Assembly (NCBI GenBank): GCA_019751575.1 | Contig: JAIENF010000386.1 | Span: forward strand, 1-7,216 | Source of the DNA: Burkholderiales bacterium | Lineage (GTDB): Bacteria > Pseudomonadota > Gammaproteobacteria > Burkholderiales > CAIKXV01 | DNA length: 7,216 nucleotides | Direction of reading: 5' to 3' | Part shown: positions 1-6,076 of the stretch, in pieces | Layout: each line of letters opens with the position of its first letter | How positions within the stretch are numbered: position 1 is the stretch's first letter | Notes under the pieces: generated by a model | Told to the model about the DNA's origin: nothing | Seen by the model: only the letters and a program-made list of their open reading frames with translations | The model's database searches: none | Program-made: the position numbers and the translations under genes

Positions 1-46
1 GGTCAACTCGGGGGCACATGCAGCAACGATGGGCTCGACCTGCAGG

Positions 47-1081
47 TCAGCCCGGTTTGAGTCCGATCGACCGGATCACTGGCGACCAGCGGCCGATCTC
101 GGATTCGACGAAGCGCTGGGCGCGCTCCGGTGTATCGTCCGCGGACATCTCGAGGCCCGCATTCACGAACAGCTTCACCAGGGCCTTGTCGGCGATGGCG
201 GTCCGCAGCGCAGTCGAGGTGCGCTCGACCGTGGCGGCCGGCGTCGCCGCCGGCACGAACAGCCCGGCGAAGTTGAGGGCGACCATGTCGCGCAGCCCGG
301 ACTCGATCGCCGTCGGAATCTCGGAGGCGCTGCCGGCCCGCTTCGCGGTGGTCACTGCGAGGATGCGCAGCCGCCCCGCCCGGTGGTATTCGATCATCTG
401 GCTGCTGATGTTGAGCACGCCCACCGGCACATGGCCACCCAGCAGGTCGGTGGCGGCCGGCCCCCCGCCGCGATAGGGCACATGGGACAGCGACGGCAGC
501 CTGGCGAGCGACTTGAACAGCTCGGCGCCCAGGTGCGTCGCCGACCCGGCGCCGGCCGACGCATAGGACAGCTGGTTCGGTCGATTGCGAGCGAACGAGA
601 TGAACGACTGCAGATCCTTCACCGGCAGCGAGGGGTGGACGATGATCGCCAGCCCGCTGACCGCGATGATGCCGATCGGCGTGAAGTCCTTGACCGGGTC
701 GTATCCGGGCGTGCTGGTCACCAACGGCCCGACGATGTGGGTGGCCGCACTGCCCAGCAGCAGGGTGTTGCCATCCGGTTCGGCGCGGGCCACGGCCGCC
801 GCACCGATCGTGCCGCCGGCACCGGCGCGATTCTCGACCACGACATTGCCTAGCAGGGAGCGCATGCGTTCGGCCAGTGGCCGCGCGACGGTGTCGTTGA
901 TGCCCCCGGGCGCGAACGGCACGATCAGCCGTATCGGGCGCTCTGCCGTGGCGCCCTGCGGCCAGGCAACGCCCGCGGCCACGAGCAGGCCGCCCCCCGC
1001 CAGGCCGGCCAGCATGGATGAACGGCACGCCCACCTGCGCAGGACGCGGGCGGCGCGGATACGAGCCCATCGAGCGTACAA
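47..1081 (-). CDS. Bug/TctC-family periplasmic substrate-binding protein
   Basis: This 344-residue protein is a solute receptor of the Bug family (tripartite tricarboxylate transporter receptor, TctC-like), which captures small carboxylates or related compounds in the periplasm. It has an Arg-rich n-region (residues 4-20), a hydrophobic stretch (about 23-40) and a likely signal-peptidase I site after Ala46 (ATA-E). The mature part shows the family pattern: the first ligand loop PFAPGGIND (55-63), then VVENRAGAGG, EPDGNTLLLG, the YDPVKDF signature, and the second loop region ASAGAGSATHLGAELF followed by HVPYRGGGPA. Length is normal for the family. The chosen start is a TTG: a strong GGAGGAGG lies just upstream, whereas the next in-frame ATG (1015) has no ribosome-binding site and would cut away the n-region. 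It lies 121 bp downstream of a second Bug gene on the same strand and may be co-transcribed with it. No TctA/TctB membrane gene is visible. The ligand is unknown. Confidence 0.93.
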   Translation of the reverse strand: MYARWARIRAARVLRRWACRSSMLAGLAGGGLLVAAGVAWPQGATAERPIRLIVPFAPGGINDTVARPLAERMRSLLGNVVVENRAGAGGTIGAAAVARAEPDGNTLLLGSAATHIVGPLVTSTPGYDPVKDFTPIGIIAVSGLAIIVHPSLPVKDLQSFISFARNRPNQLSYASAGAGSATHLGAELFKSLARLPSLSHVPYRGGGPAATDLLGGHVPVGVLNISSQMIEYHRAGRLRILAVTTAKRAGSASEIPTAIESGLRDMVALNFAGLFVPAATPAATVERTSTALRTAIADKALVKLFVNAGLEMSADDTPERAQRFVESEIGRWSPVIRSIGLKPG

Positions 1082-1086
1082 GCCGC

Positions 1087-1094
1087 CCTCCTCC
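1087..1094 (-). promoter_or_regulatory. Ribosome-binding site that supports a TTG start
   Basis: On the minus strand this reads GGAGGAGG, a near-perfect Shine-Dalgarno sequence. Its first GGAGG is 8 nt and its last base 5 nt from the TTG at 1081-1079. It decides the start of the leftmost Bug gene, because the first internal ATG (1015) has nothing comparable. Confidence 0.7.
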
Positions 1095-1134
1095 GTCGAC
1101 GCTGCGGGTGTATCCCCGCTCGCGTAATCGATCG

Positions 1135-1160
1135 ATCCTGACAGACGACAGCGTCAGGAT
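1135..1160. repeat. 8-bp inverted repeat between the two Bug genes
   Basis: ATCCTGAC (1135-1142) pairs perfectly with GTCAGGAT (1153-1160) across a 10-nt loop, in the 121-bp gap between the minus-strand Bug genes. No T-run follows on either strand, so it is not a classical intrinsic terminator. It could be a weak attenuating or RNA-stabilising hairpin in a shared transcript, or an operator half-site pair. The rest of the gap (1082-1202) holds a TTGACG with only a poor -10 partner (CATCCT, 17 nt away), so I do not call a separate promoter for the downstream gene. Confidence 0.4.
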
Positions 1161-1202
1161 GAAGGCTGCCGTTGGCCGCGTCAACCCGCTGGCCGGTGAC
1201 AA

Positions 1203-2183
1203 CTACTCGCGTGCGATGCCTGCAGCCTTCACCACCTTGGCCCACTTCACGACCTCGGAGCGGATGAGCGCCGCGAACTCGTCCGGTGTATTGCCAACCG
1301 GGTCTGCGCCGCTCGATACCAGGCGCTCGCGCGTGGCCGGATCCTGGAGCGCGAACACCACGCCCTTGTGCAATCGCGCAACGACCTCTCTCGGCGTGCC
1401 TGCGGGCGCGACCATGCCGTACCACTGCACCGCTTCGTAGCCGGGCACGCCCTGTTCGGCGATGGTCGGGATCTCCGGGGCGACCTTCGACCGCGCGGCG
1501 CTGGTCACGCCGTACGCATGCAGGCGGCCCGACTTCACGTACTGCGTGCCGACGATCATGTTGTTGACCATCAGCGGCAGGTGGCCGGCCACGACGTCGC
1601 CGATGCCGGTCGTCGCGCTCTTGTAGGGCACATGCACCATCTTCAGCCCGGCCATGCTCAGGAACAGTTCCATGCTCATGTGCAGGCTGGATCCGGTGCC
1701 TGCCGACGCGAACTCGAGCTTGCCGGGCCGCGCCCTGGCGAAGGCGATCAGCTCCTTCACGTTCTTCGGCGGCAGCGAAGAATGACCGAGCAGGATGTTC
1801 GGCAGGGAGACGTACTGGCTCACCGGCGCGAAGTCGCGCACCGGATCGAACGGCAGGTTCTTCGCGATCGACGGCTGGATGGTCATGCTGCTGATGGCCG
1901 TGAGCAGCGTGTAGCCGTCGGGTGCCGATCGCGCCACCACTTCGGTCCCGACGATGGAGCCGGCACCCGGGCGGTTCTCGACCAGGACGCGCTGGCCGAA
2001 GAACTCGTCGAGCTTCGGCGCGACCATGCGCGTGGTGCCGTCGGTACCGCCACCCGCGCCCGACGGCACGATCAGGCGGATCGGCTTCACCGGGAATTCC
2101 GGCTGGGCGGCAGCTTCGAGCGCCAGGCCGATGAGTACGATGCCCACCAGGCTCGAGAAGCCTGCAGGATGACAATGCGCCAT
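1203..2183 (-). CDS. Bug/TctC-family periplasmic substrate-binding protein
   Basis: A second Bug-family receptor, 326 residues from the ATG at 2183. That start is chosen over an ATG 75 bp further upstream because a strong GGGAGGA sits 7 nt before it and the resulting protein begins directly with a signal peptide: hydrophobic residues about 9-22 and a likely cleavage after Ala26 (AAA-Q). The n-region has only histidines and no Arg or Lys, which is unusually weak. Family motifs are PSGAGGGTD (40-48), VLVENRPGAGSIVG, APDGYTLL, FDPVRDFAPV, ASAGTGSSLHMSMELF and HVPYKSATTGIGD, ending with a typical VVKWAKVVKAAGI helix. It is clearly homologous to, but diverged from, the Bug proteins at 47-1081 and 4937-5920. 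It is transcribed divergently from the deacetylase-fold gene at 2349, a common arrangement when a receptor and enzyme serve the same compound. The ligand cannot be deduced. Confidence 0.94.
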   Translation of the reverse strand: MAHCHPAGFSSLVGIVLIGLALEAAAQPEFPVKPIRLIVPSGAGGGTDGTTRMVAPKLDEFFGQRVLVENRPGAGSIVGTEVVARSAPDGYTLLTAISSMTIQPSIAKNLPFDPVRDFAPVSQYVSLPNILLGHSSLPPKNVKELIAFARARPGKLEFASAGTGSSLHMSMELFLSMAGLKMVHVPYKSATTGIGDVVAGHLPLMVNNMIVGTQYVKSGRLHAYGVTSAARSKVAPEIPTIAEQGVPGYEAVQWYGMVAPAGTPREVVARLHKGVVFALQDPATRERLVSSGADPVGNTPDEFAALIRSEVVKWAKVVKAAGIARE

Positions 2184-2190
2184 GGTGTTT

Positions 2191-2197
2191 TCCTCCC
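2191..2197 (-). promoter_or_regulatory. Strong ribosome-binding site fixing the start at 2183
   Basis: On the minus strand this reads GGGAGGA, 7 nt before the ATG at 2183. It shows that the longer reading frame beginning at 2258 is not the real protein. Confidence 0.75.
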
Positions 2198-2288
2198 GCA
2201 ATCCGGAACGTGGCCGGAAATCGATCTTGTGGTGCGCACATGCGGCGCTGGACGTCAATGTACAGCATGGATGACGTGCCGACGCCTA

Positions 2289-2318
2289 TTGAGCGTGCCC
2301 GCCGCTACCGGCTACAGT
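2289..2318 (+). promoter_or_regulatory. Putative sigma70-type promoter for the deacetylase-fold gene
   Basis: TTGAGC (2289-2294) and TACAGT (2313-2318) are separated by 18 bp, each matching 4 of 6 consensus bases. The -10 box is followed by GCGCC. Transcription would begin near 2325, giving a leader of about 25 nt before the ATG at 2349. The surrounding 165-bp divergent region (2184-2348) must also hold the promoter of the minus-strand Bug gene. I see a TTGACG there on the minus strand (near 2257-2252) but no convincing -10 at the right distance. Confidence 0.45.
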
Positions 2319-2348
2319 GCGCCATCCTCGAAATGCCTGGAAAAAGAC

Positions 2349-3269
2349 ATGGACCATGGCCACTACCCGTTCTCGGCACTGCCGACCCGGCCCAGGCTGA
2401 CCTGGCCGGGCGGGGCCCGGCTGGCTGCGTTCGTGCTGCTCCATCTCGAGCACTGGGAACTGCGGGCGCCTGCGCCGGCCTTGCGCGACCCGAGGTTCGT
2501 CGGCGAGTTCGGCAGCTTCGAGCCCGACTACCGGTCCTGGACGCAACGCGAGTACGGCAACCGGGTCGGCGTCTTCCGGGTGCTCGACCTGCTCGACGCG
2601 GCCGGCATCGTTCCGGCAGTGGCCGCGAGCGCGATGGCAGTCGACCGGAACCCACGCCTGGTGTCGATGCTCAAGGCCCGCGGCTGCGAGTTCATCGCCC
2701 ACGGGATGGCCGCCGGCCGGATGATCTCGTCGCGCATGACCGAGCACGAAGAGCGCGAATTCATCGCGACTGCGATCGATACCCTCGAGCGGGCGACCGG
2801 CGTGCGACCGCGCGGCTGGTGCGGCCAGGACCATGGCGAGTCGGCGCATACCCCCCAGCGCCTCGCGGATGCGGGCATCGAGTACGTGCTCGACTGGCCG
2901 AACGACGAGCAGCCGTACTGGATGAGCACGCAGCCCAGGCTGCTGGCCGTGCCCACGCAGCCGGAGTGGGATGACGTCGAGGCCCAGTGGTTGCGGCGGG
3001 TGCCGGTGACCCGCTATCCGGCGCTCGTCAACGAGGCCTTCTCGACGCTGCATGCCGAGGGTGAAGTCTCCGGCCGTACGTTCTGCCTGGCCGTGCACCC
3101 GTGGCTGTCCGGCATGGCGAGCCGCGTGCGCTACCTGCGCGAGACGATCGAGGCCATCCGGCGCCATCCGGGGGTATGGTGGACCCAGCCCGGCCAGATC
3201 TCGGCGCACCTGCATGCCCTGGGCGATGGCGCCAGCCAGCCGCCCCGCGGCGCGGCAGGAAACGGCTAG
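2349..3269 (+). CDS. Polysaccharide-deacetylase-fold (PuuE-like) amidohydrolase
   Basis: A 306-residue protein of the polysaccharide deacetylase (NodB/CE4) fold. It belongs to the cytoplasmic PuuE-allantoinase-like branch rather than the cell-wall branch. Visible motifs are RLTWPGGARLAAF (16-28), HLEHWE where motif 1 should lie (32-37), YGNRVGVFRVLDLLD (69-83), EFIAHG with the conserved His118, DWPNDEQPY in the second half, and LAVHPWLSG with His250, ending in the PGVWWTQPGQI helix. The usual metal triad is incomplete: there is no TFDDG motif and the second His of HxxxH is Ala122. PuuE-type allantoinase has been reported to work without metal, so the enzyme may still be active on a small cyclic amide or ureide. 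There is no signal peptide. The start is the ATG at 2349, with a modest GGAAAAAG before it and a promoter just upstream; the frame stays open far upstream, but only as antisense of the Bug gene. It is a diverged paralogue of the gene at 3996-4931. Its stop overlaps the convergent gene's stop. Confidence 0.9.
   Translation: MDHGHYPFSALPTRPRLTWPGGARLAAFVLLHLEHWELRAPAPALRDPRFVGEFGSFEPDYRSWTQREYGNRVGVFRVLDLLDAAGIVPAVAASAMAVDRNPRLVSMLKARGCEFIAHGMAAGRMISSRMTEHEEREFIATAIDTLERATGVRPRGWCGQDHGESAHTPQRLADAGIEYVLDWPNDEQPYWMSTQPRLLAVPTQPEWDDVEAQWLRRVPVTRYPALVNEAFSTLHAEGEVSGRTFCLAVHPWLSGMASRVRYLRETIEAIRRHPGVWWTQPGQISAHLHALGDGASQPPRGAAGNG
3266..3269. other. Shared CTAG stop palindrome of two convergent genes
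   Basis: TAG on the plus strand (3267-3269) ends the deacetylase-fold gene. The complementary TAG on the minus strand (3268-3266) ends the cysteine hydrolase gene. The self-complementary CTAG therefore supplies both stops, the coding regions overlap by 4 bp, and there is no intergenic space for a bidirectional terminator. Confidence 0.9.
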
Positions 3270-3964
3270 CGGGCGAAGCCGAGTTCGTCCAGCACTTCTG
3301 CCGTCGAGCACACCCGGCCGAACAACCTGCGGAAGTTCTTGAGGGTCGATTCATGCAGGTCGGCATGCGTCGTGCCGCAGGCATCTTCGATCAGCGTCAC
3401 CGCGTAGCCTCGGTCTGCCGCCTCGCGTGCCGTGGTCTCGACGCACATGTTCGTCGAGACCCCGAGCAGGTAGAGCTGCCTGCGCCCGAGCGCGCGCAGC
3501 GCGCTGTCGATGCCGCTCGAGGCAAAGGCGCCGATCGTGGTCTTGTTCAGCACGAGTTCGCCCGGGCGGGGGGCGAGTTCATCGAGGATCTCGTGCTCGC
3601 GGCTGCCCACGTGGTTGTCGAGGTCGATGAACATCGCGCGCATGTGCGCGGGGGCGTCGGAGGCATCCGGCAACTGTGCGCCGATCGTCACGTACGTCAC
3701 GCATTGACGGGCAGCCCGGAACGCGGCGAGCAGTCGCTGCGCGTTGGGCACGACGAACCGCTCGATGCGGTCGAAGCGGTAATCGCCGACGGTGGATCGC
3801 TGTGCCGCCAGCTTGCGTCCGAGTGCGCCCGAGCGGGCGCCGGTCGCGTACTGCATGTCGATCAGCACCAGCGCGGCCTGCGCAGGGTCCGGGGCGATAC
3901 GCGCAGCGTACGCGCCGATGTAGTCCGTGGCAGTGCTGTCGGCAGGGGATGGGGGTGCGGACAT
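3266..3964 (-). CDS. Isochorismatase-like cysteine hydrolase
   Basis: A 232-residue member of the isochorismatase-like hydrolase family, which includes nicotinamidase, N-carbamoylsarcosine amidohydrolase, ureidoacrylate amidohydrolase (RutB), biuret hydrolase and maleamate amidohydrolase. The catalytic triad can be read: Asp36 in LVLIDMQ, Lys141 in VLNKTTIGAF and Cys174 in GVSTNMCVETTAREAADRGY, which also contains the oxyanion/cis-peptide segment before the Cys. A nucleophilic Cys points to amide hydrolysis, since isochorismatases proper lack it. There is no signal peptide, so it acts in the cytoplasm. I chose the ATG at 3964, which leaves 31 bp after the upstream deacetylase-fold gene. An in-frame TTG at 4033 would overlap that gene by 38 bp and add a Pro-rich, non-conserved tail. 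The ribosome-binding site is weak, so translation may depend on the upstream gene. It is the last gene of a Bug/deacetylase/hydrolase cluster. Substrate unknown. Confidence 0.92.
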   Translation of the reverse strand: MSAPPSPADSTATDYIGAYAARIAPDPAQAALVLIDMQYATGARSGALGRKLAAQRSTVGDYRFDRIERFVVPNAQRLLAAFRAARQCVTYVTIGAQLPDASDAPAHMRAMFIDLDNHVGSREHEILDELAPRPGELVLNKTTIGAFASSGIDSALRALGRRQLYLLGVSTNMCVETTAREAADRGYAVTLIEDACGTTHADLHESTLKNFRRLFGRVCSTAEVLDELGFAR

Positions 3965-3995
3965 GTCGGTGGTCTCAGGCTCAGGGGCTGCAGGG

Positions 3996-4931
3996 TCAGG
4001 CAAGGCGCGGCAGGGCCGGACGGGATCCGGCAAGATGGGCTTCCAGCCGCGGCTGATGGTTCGCGATGTACCAGTCGGCGATCTCCTCGCCGGTCGCCAC
4101 CCATACGTCCGGGTGCGCCAGCACGTGGCGGAGCGCAGCGTCCAGATGACGGATGTTGTGCGGCTGCCCCATGATGAAGGGATGGAGCGCGATGCACATC
4201 ACGCGGCCATGCACGGCGCCATCGGCATGCAGCGTATCGAACTCGTCGCGCACCATGCGCGCGAAGTCTTCGCCATCGTCGCCGCGCCGCCAGGCGATCG
4301 CGTCGTTGATCTCCATCGTGTAGGGCAGGCTGATCAGCTTTCCAGTGCGGGTGTTCACCGGAAACGGCTGGTCGTCATGGTAGAAGTCGCAGTAGTAGCG
4401 GAAACCCGCCTCTGCGACCAGGTCGGGCGTGTTCAACGTGTTGGAGACGGCGGGCGAGAACCAGCCCGCCATCCGGCGACCCGTCAGTTGCTGGTGGATC
4501 GCCTGGCACTCGGCAATCGCGGCCCGCTCGTCCTCGATCGACCAGCCCCAGTGATATCGGGTGTTGTACAGCCCGTGCGACATGTACTCCCAGCGCCGGG
4601 CCTCCATGGCCGCCAGGATCTCCGGGTACATCTGCAGCACCGACAATGACAGCGAAACCGTGCAGCGGATGCGGTGCCGGTCGAGCACATCGATCATCCG
4701 CCACAGCCCGACGCGATTGCCATAGTCGCGAAGGCCGTAACCGAGGACATCCGGGTGCGGCATTCGCGGCCACGGATCGCGCACGCCGATCTTCTGCGGC
4801 AGGTACTCGTAGTGCTCGATGTTCGGCACGACCCACAGCGCGACGCGGGCACCACCGGGCCAGGCGAGCGGTGGCCGGTCGACGATCGGTGAGCTTGCGA
4901 AGCGTTCCTGAGCGGCGGTCGCGTCCGACAT
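3996..4931 (-). CDS. Polysaccharide-deacetylase-fold (PuuE-like) amidohydrolase
   Basis: A 311-residue cytoplasmic protein of the NodB/CE4 fold, paralogous to the gene at 2349-3269. Shared motifs are PPLAWPGGARVALWV (20-34), NIEHYEY (37-43) in place of motif 1, YGNRVGLWRMIDVLD (70-84), WEYMSHGLYN with His119, CDFYHDDQPF (181-190), and IALHPFIMGQPHNIRHL with His250, then DVWVATGEEIADWY near the end. The position four after His119, normally the second metal-binding His, is Asn123. As in its paralogue, the D-H-H metal triad is therefore not intact, pointing to the PuuE-like branch acting on small amides or ureides rather than on polysaccharide. The ATG at 4931 is only 5 nt after the stop of the upstream Bug gene and has just a weak GGA 9 nt before it, so translational coupling is likely. 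The frame extends to 5156 but only as antiphase sequence inside the Bug gene. The substrate is unknown. Confidence 0.92.
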   Translation of the reverse strand: MSDATAAQERFASSPIVDRPPLAWPGGARVALWVVPNIEHYEYLPQKIGVRDPWPRMPHPDVLGYGLRDYGNRVGLWRMIDVLDRHRIRCTVSLSLSVLQMYPEILAAMEARRWEYMSHGLYNTRYHWGWSIEDERAAIAECQAIHQQLTGRRMAGWFSPAVSNTLNTPDLVAEAGFRYYCDFYHDDQPFPVNTRTGKLISLPYTMEINDAIAWRRGDDGEDFARMVRDEFDTLHADGAVHGRVMCIALHPFIMGQPHNIRHLDAALRHVLAHPDVWVATGEEIADWYIANHQPRLEAHLAGSRPALPRLA

Positions 4932-4936
4932 GACGG

Positions 4937-5920
4937 TCAGTCCGGCTTGAACCCGCCCTCGAGCACGACCTTGCGCCAGAAAGCGATCTCGGAATGGACG
5001 AACTGGGTGAACGCCTCGGGTGAGCTGGGTGCCGCCTCCGCCCCTTCGGCATCGAAGCGATCGCGCATCTCGGGGGTGCGCAGGATCTTCGCGACTTCCT
5101 GGTTGAGCCGCATCACCACCGGCCGCGGCGTCCCGCCCGGAACGAACAGTCCCCACCAGTGATTGACCCGGTAGCCCGCCACGGTTTCGCCGATCGTCGG
5201 CACGTCGGGCAGGTAGGGGGAGCGCTTGTCACCGGAGACGCCGAGGAAGCGCAGCTTCCCGGCCTTCACCTGCGGCAGGATGGTCGGGATATCGCCCAGC
5301 ACGTACTGCAACTGGCCACCGACCAGCGCCGCCACTGCCGGGGCCAGGCCCTTGTAGGGAACATGGACCGCTTCGATCCGGGCCATGCGTCCGAGCACTT
5401 CCGTGCCGAGATGACCGACGGTACCCGTGCCGGCCGACCCGAAGTTGAGCGACCCCGGTTTCGCGCGGGCGAGCGCGATCAGGTCGCCCATGGTCTTCGC
5501 CGTCGAGCCGGCCGGTACCGCCATCACCAGCGTCCCGGCGCCGAGCTGGGTCACCGGTTGCAGGTCCTTGAGGGGATCGAAGGCGAGCTTCGGCTGGATC
5601 GCGACGCTGGTCGTGAACGAGGCCGAGTGGACCATCAGGTTGTAGCCATCCGGTGGCGCCCGGGCGACGATTTCGGCGCCGAGCAGGCCGCCGGCGCCGG
5701 GACGGTTGTCGACCAGCACGTTCTGGCCGAACGCATCGGCCAGTCGCGCACCGAGTACCCGCGCGATGATGTCATTGCTGCCGCCGGCGGCGAACGGCAC
5801 CACCAGTCGCAGGGGCCGGTTGGGAAAGTCGCCCTTGCCTTGTGCGTGCGCCGCGGCGGGGAGCAGGCAACTGGCCATCAGCAAGAGAACGGTGGGTTTA
5901 GTCAGGGCGTGGACAACCAT
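4937..5920 (-). CDS. Bug/TctC-family periplasmic substrate-binding protein
   Basis: The third Bug-family receptor, 327 residues from the ATG at 5920, which has a GGAG 6 nt upstream. A further 57 bp of open frame upstream lacks these signs. The signal peptide has Lys8, a hydrophobic core at about 10-20 and a likely cleavage after Ala26 (AHA-Q). A Cys18 inside MASC is a poor lipobox, so a lipoprotein is unlikely but not excluded. Family motifs are PFAAGGSND (42-50), VLVDNRPGAGGLLG, PPDGYNLMVHSASF, FDPLKDLQPV, GSAGTGTVGHLGTEVL and HVPYKGLAPAVAALVGG. Length is typical. It is the first gene of a tight minus-strand cluster: its stop is 5 nt before the deacetylase-fold gene, which is followed 31 bp later by the cysteine hydrolase. 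This makes it the probable receptor for the compound those two enzymes degrade. TctA/TctB partners are not in the window. Confidence 0.95.
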   Translation of the reverse strand: MVVHALTKPTVLLLMASCLLPAAAHAQGKGDFPNRPLRLVVPFAAGGSNDIIARVLGARLADAFGQNVLVDNRPGAGGLLGAEIVARAPPDGYNLMVHSASFTTSVAIQPKLAFDPLKDLQPVTQLGAGTLVMAVPAGSTAKTMGDLIALARAKPGSLNFGSAGTGTVGHLGTEVLGRMARIEAVHVPYKGLAPAVAALVGGQLQYVLGDIPTILPQVKAGKLRFLGVSGDKRSPYLPDVPTIGETVAGYRVNHWWGLFVPGGTPRPVVMRLNQEVAKILRTPEMRDRFDAEGAEAAPSSPEAFTQFVHSEIAFWRKVVLEGGFKPD

Positions 5921-5926
5921 GGAATG

Positions 5927-5930
5927 CTCC
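5927..5930 (-). promoter_or_regulatory. Ribosome-binding site for the Bug gene starting at 5920
   Basis: On the minus strand GGAG stands 6 nt before the ATG at 5920. It supports this start over the longer open frame to 5977. Confidence 0.6.
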
Positions 5931-5966
5931 GGAGGCGGGAACCCGATCGACGCCCTCCCGGCGAAC

Positions 5967-5984
5967 GGCGCACGCAAGTGCGCC
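5967..5984. repeat. Perfect 7-bp hairpin with a GCAA/TTGC loop
   Basis: GGCGCAC (5967-5973) and GTGCGCC (5978-5984) are perfectly complementary around a 4-nt loop. Read on the plus strand the loop is GCAA, a GNRA tetraloop; on the minus strand it is TTGC. It lies 47 bp upstream of the Bug start codon at 5920, so it would be in that gene's leader if transcription begins further upstream. No U-tract follows on either strand. It may be a leader structure or an operator. Confidence 0.4.
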
Positions 5985-5998
5985 TACATCAACCAGCG

Positions 5999-6018
5999 GC
6001 GTGCAGGCATCCGCACGC
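5999..6018. repeat. 6-bp inverted repeat in the divergent intergenic region
   Basis: GCGTGC (5999-6004) pairs with GCACGC (6013-6018) across an 8-nt loop, with a possible extra G-T pair outside. It is the second stem-loop in the 156-bp region between the minus-strand Bug gene and the plus-strand DUF4011-type gene (5921-6076). In such GC-rich sequence a stem this short can arise by chance. Confidence 0.25.
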
Positions 6019-6076
6019 TACGGGAAACCTGCGGTGAGGTCCAGACCGATCTTCACAGGACGGCCGCCGGCCGCCG

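Noticed and set aside
925..2268. Minus-strand open frame of 447 codons overlapping both left Bug genes.
   Set aside because: It is in a different phase from both Bug proteins and Arg/Gly-rich, so a shadow frame.
1368..2348. A plus-strand open frame continuous with the deacetylase-fold gene, suggesting a 633-residue fusion protein.
   Set aside because: The upstream part is an Arg/His-rich antisense translation of the well-supported Bug gene at 1203-2183. The real protein has a promoter and start at 2349.
3965..4033. Longer form of the cysteine hydrolase starting at a TTG (4033).
   Set aside because: It would overlap the upstream gene by 38 bp and add a Pro-rich tail. The ATG at 3964 gives the normal family length.
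3101..4174. Long plus-strand open frame of 357 codons over the cysteine hydrolase gene.
   Set aside because: Its translation has no recognisable motif and an antisense-type composition, while the minus strand encodes a complete Asp-Lys-Cys hydrolase.
5159..6037. Long plus-strand open frame of 292 codons across the third Bug gene.
   Set aside because: It is antisense to clear Bug motifs on the minus strand and its product looks like nothing known. Long spurious frames are expected at this GC content.
6061..6076. CGGCCGCCGGCCGCCG tract as a possible repeat or structural element.
   Set aside because: A short, simple GC-rich direct repeat in GC-rich DNA, with no further copies or functional context.
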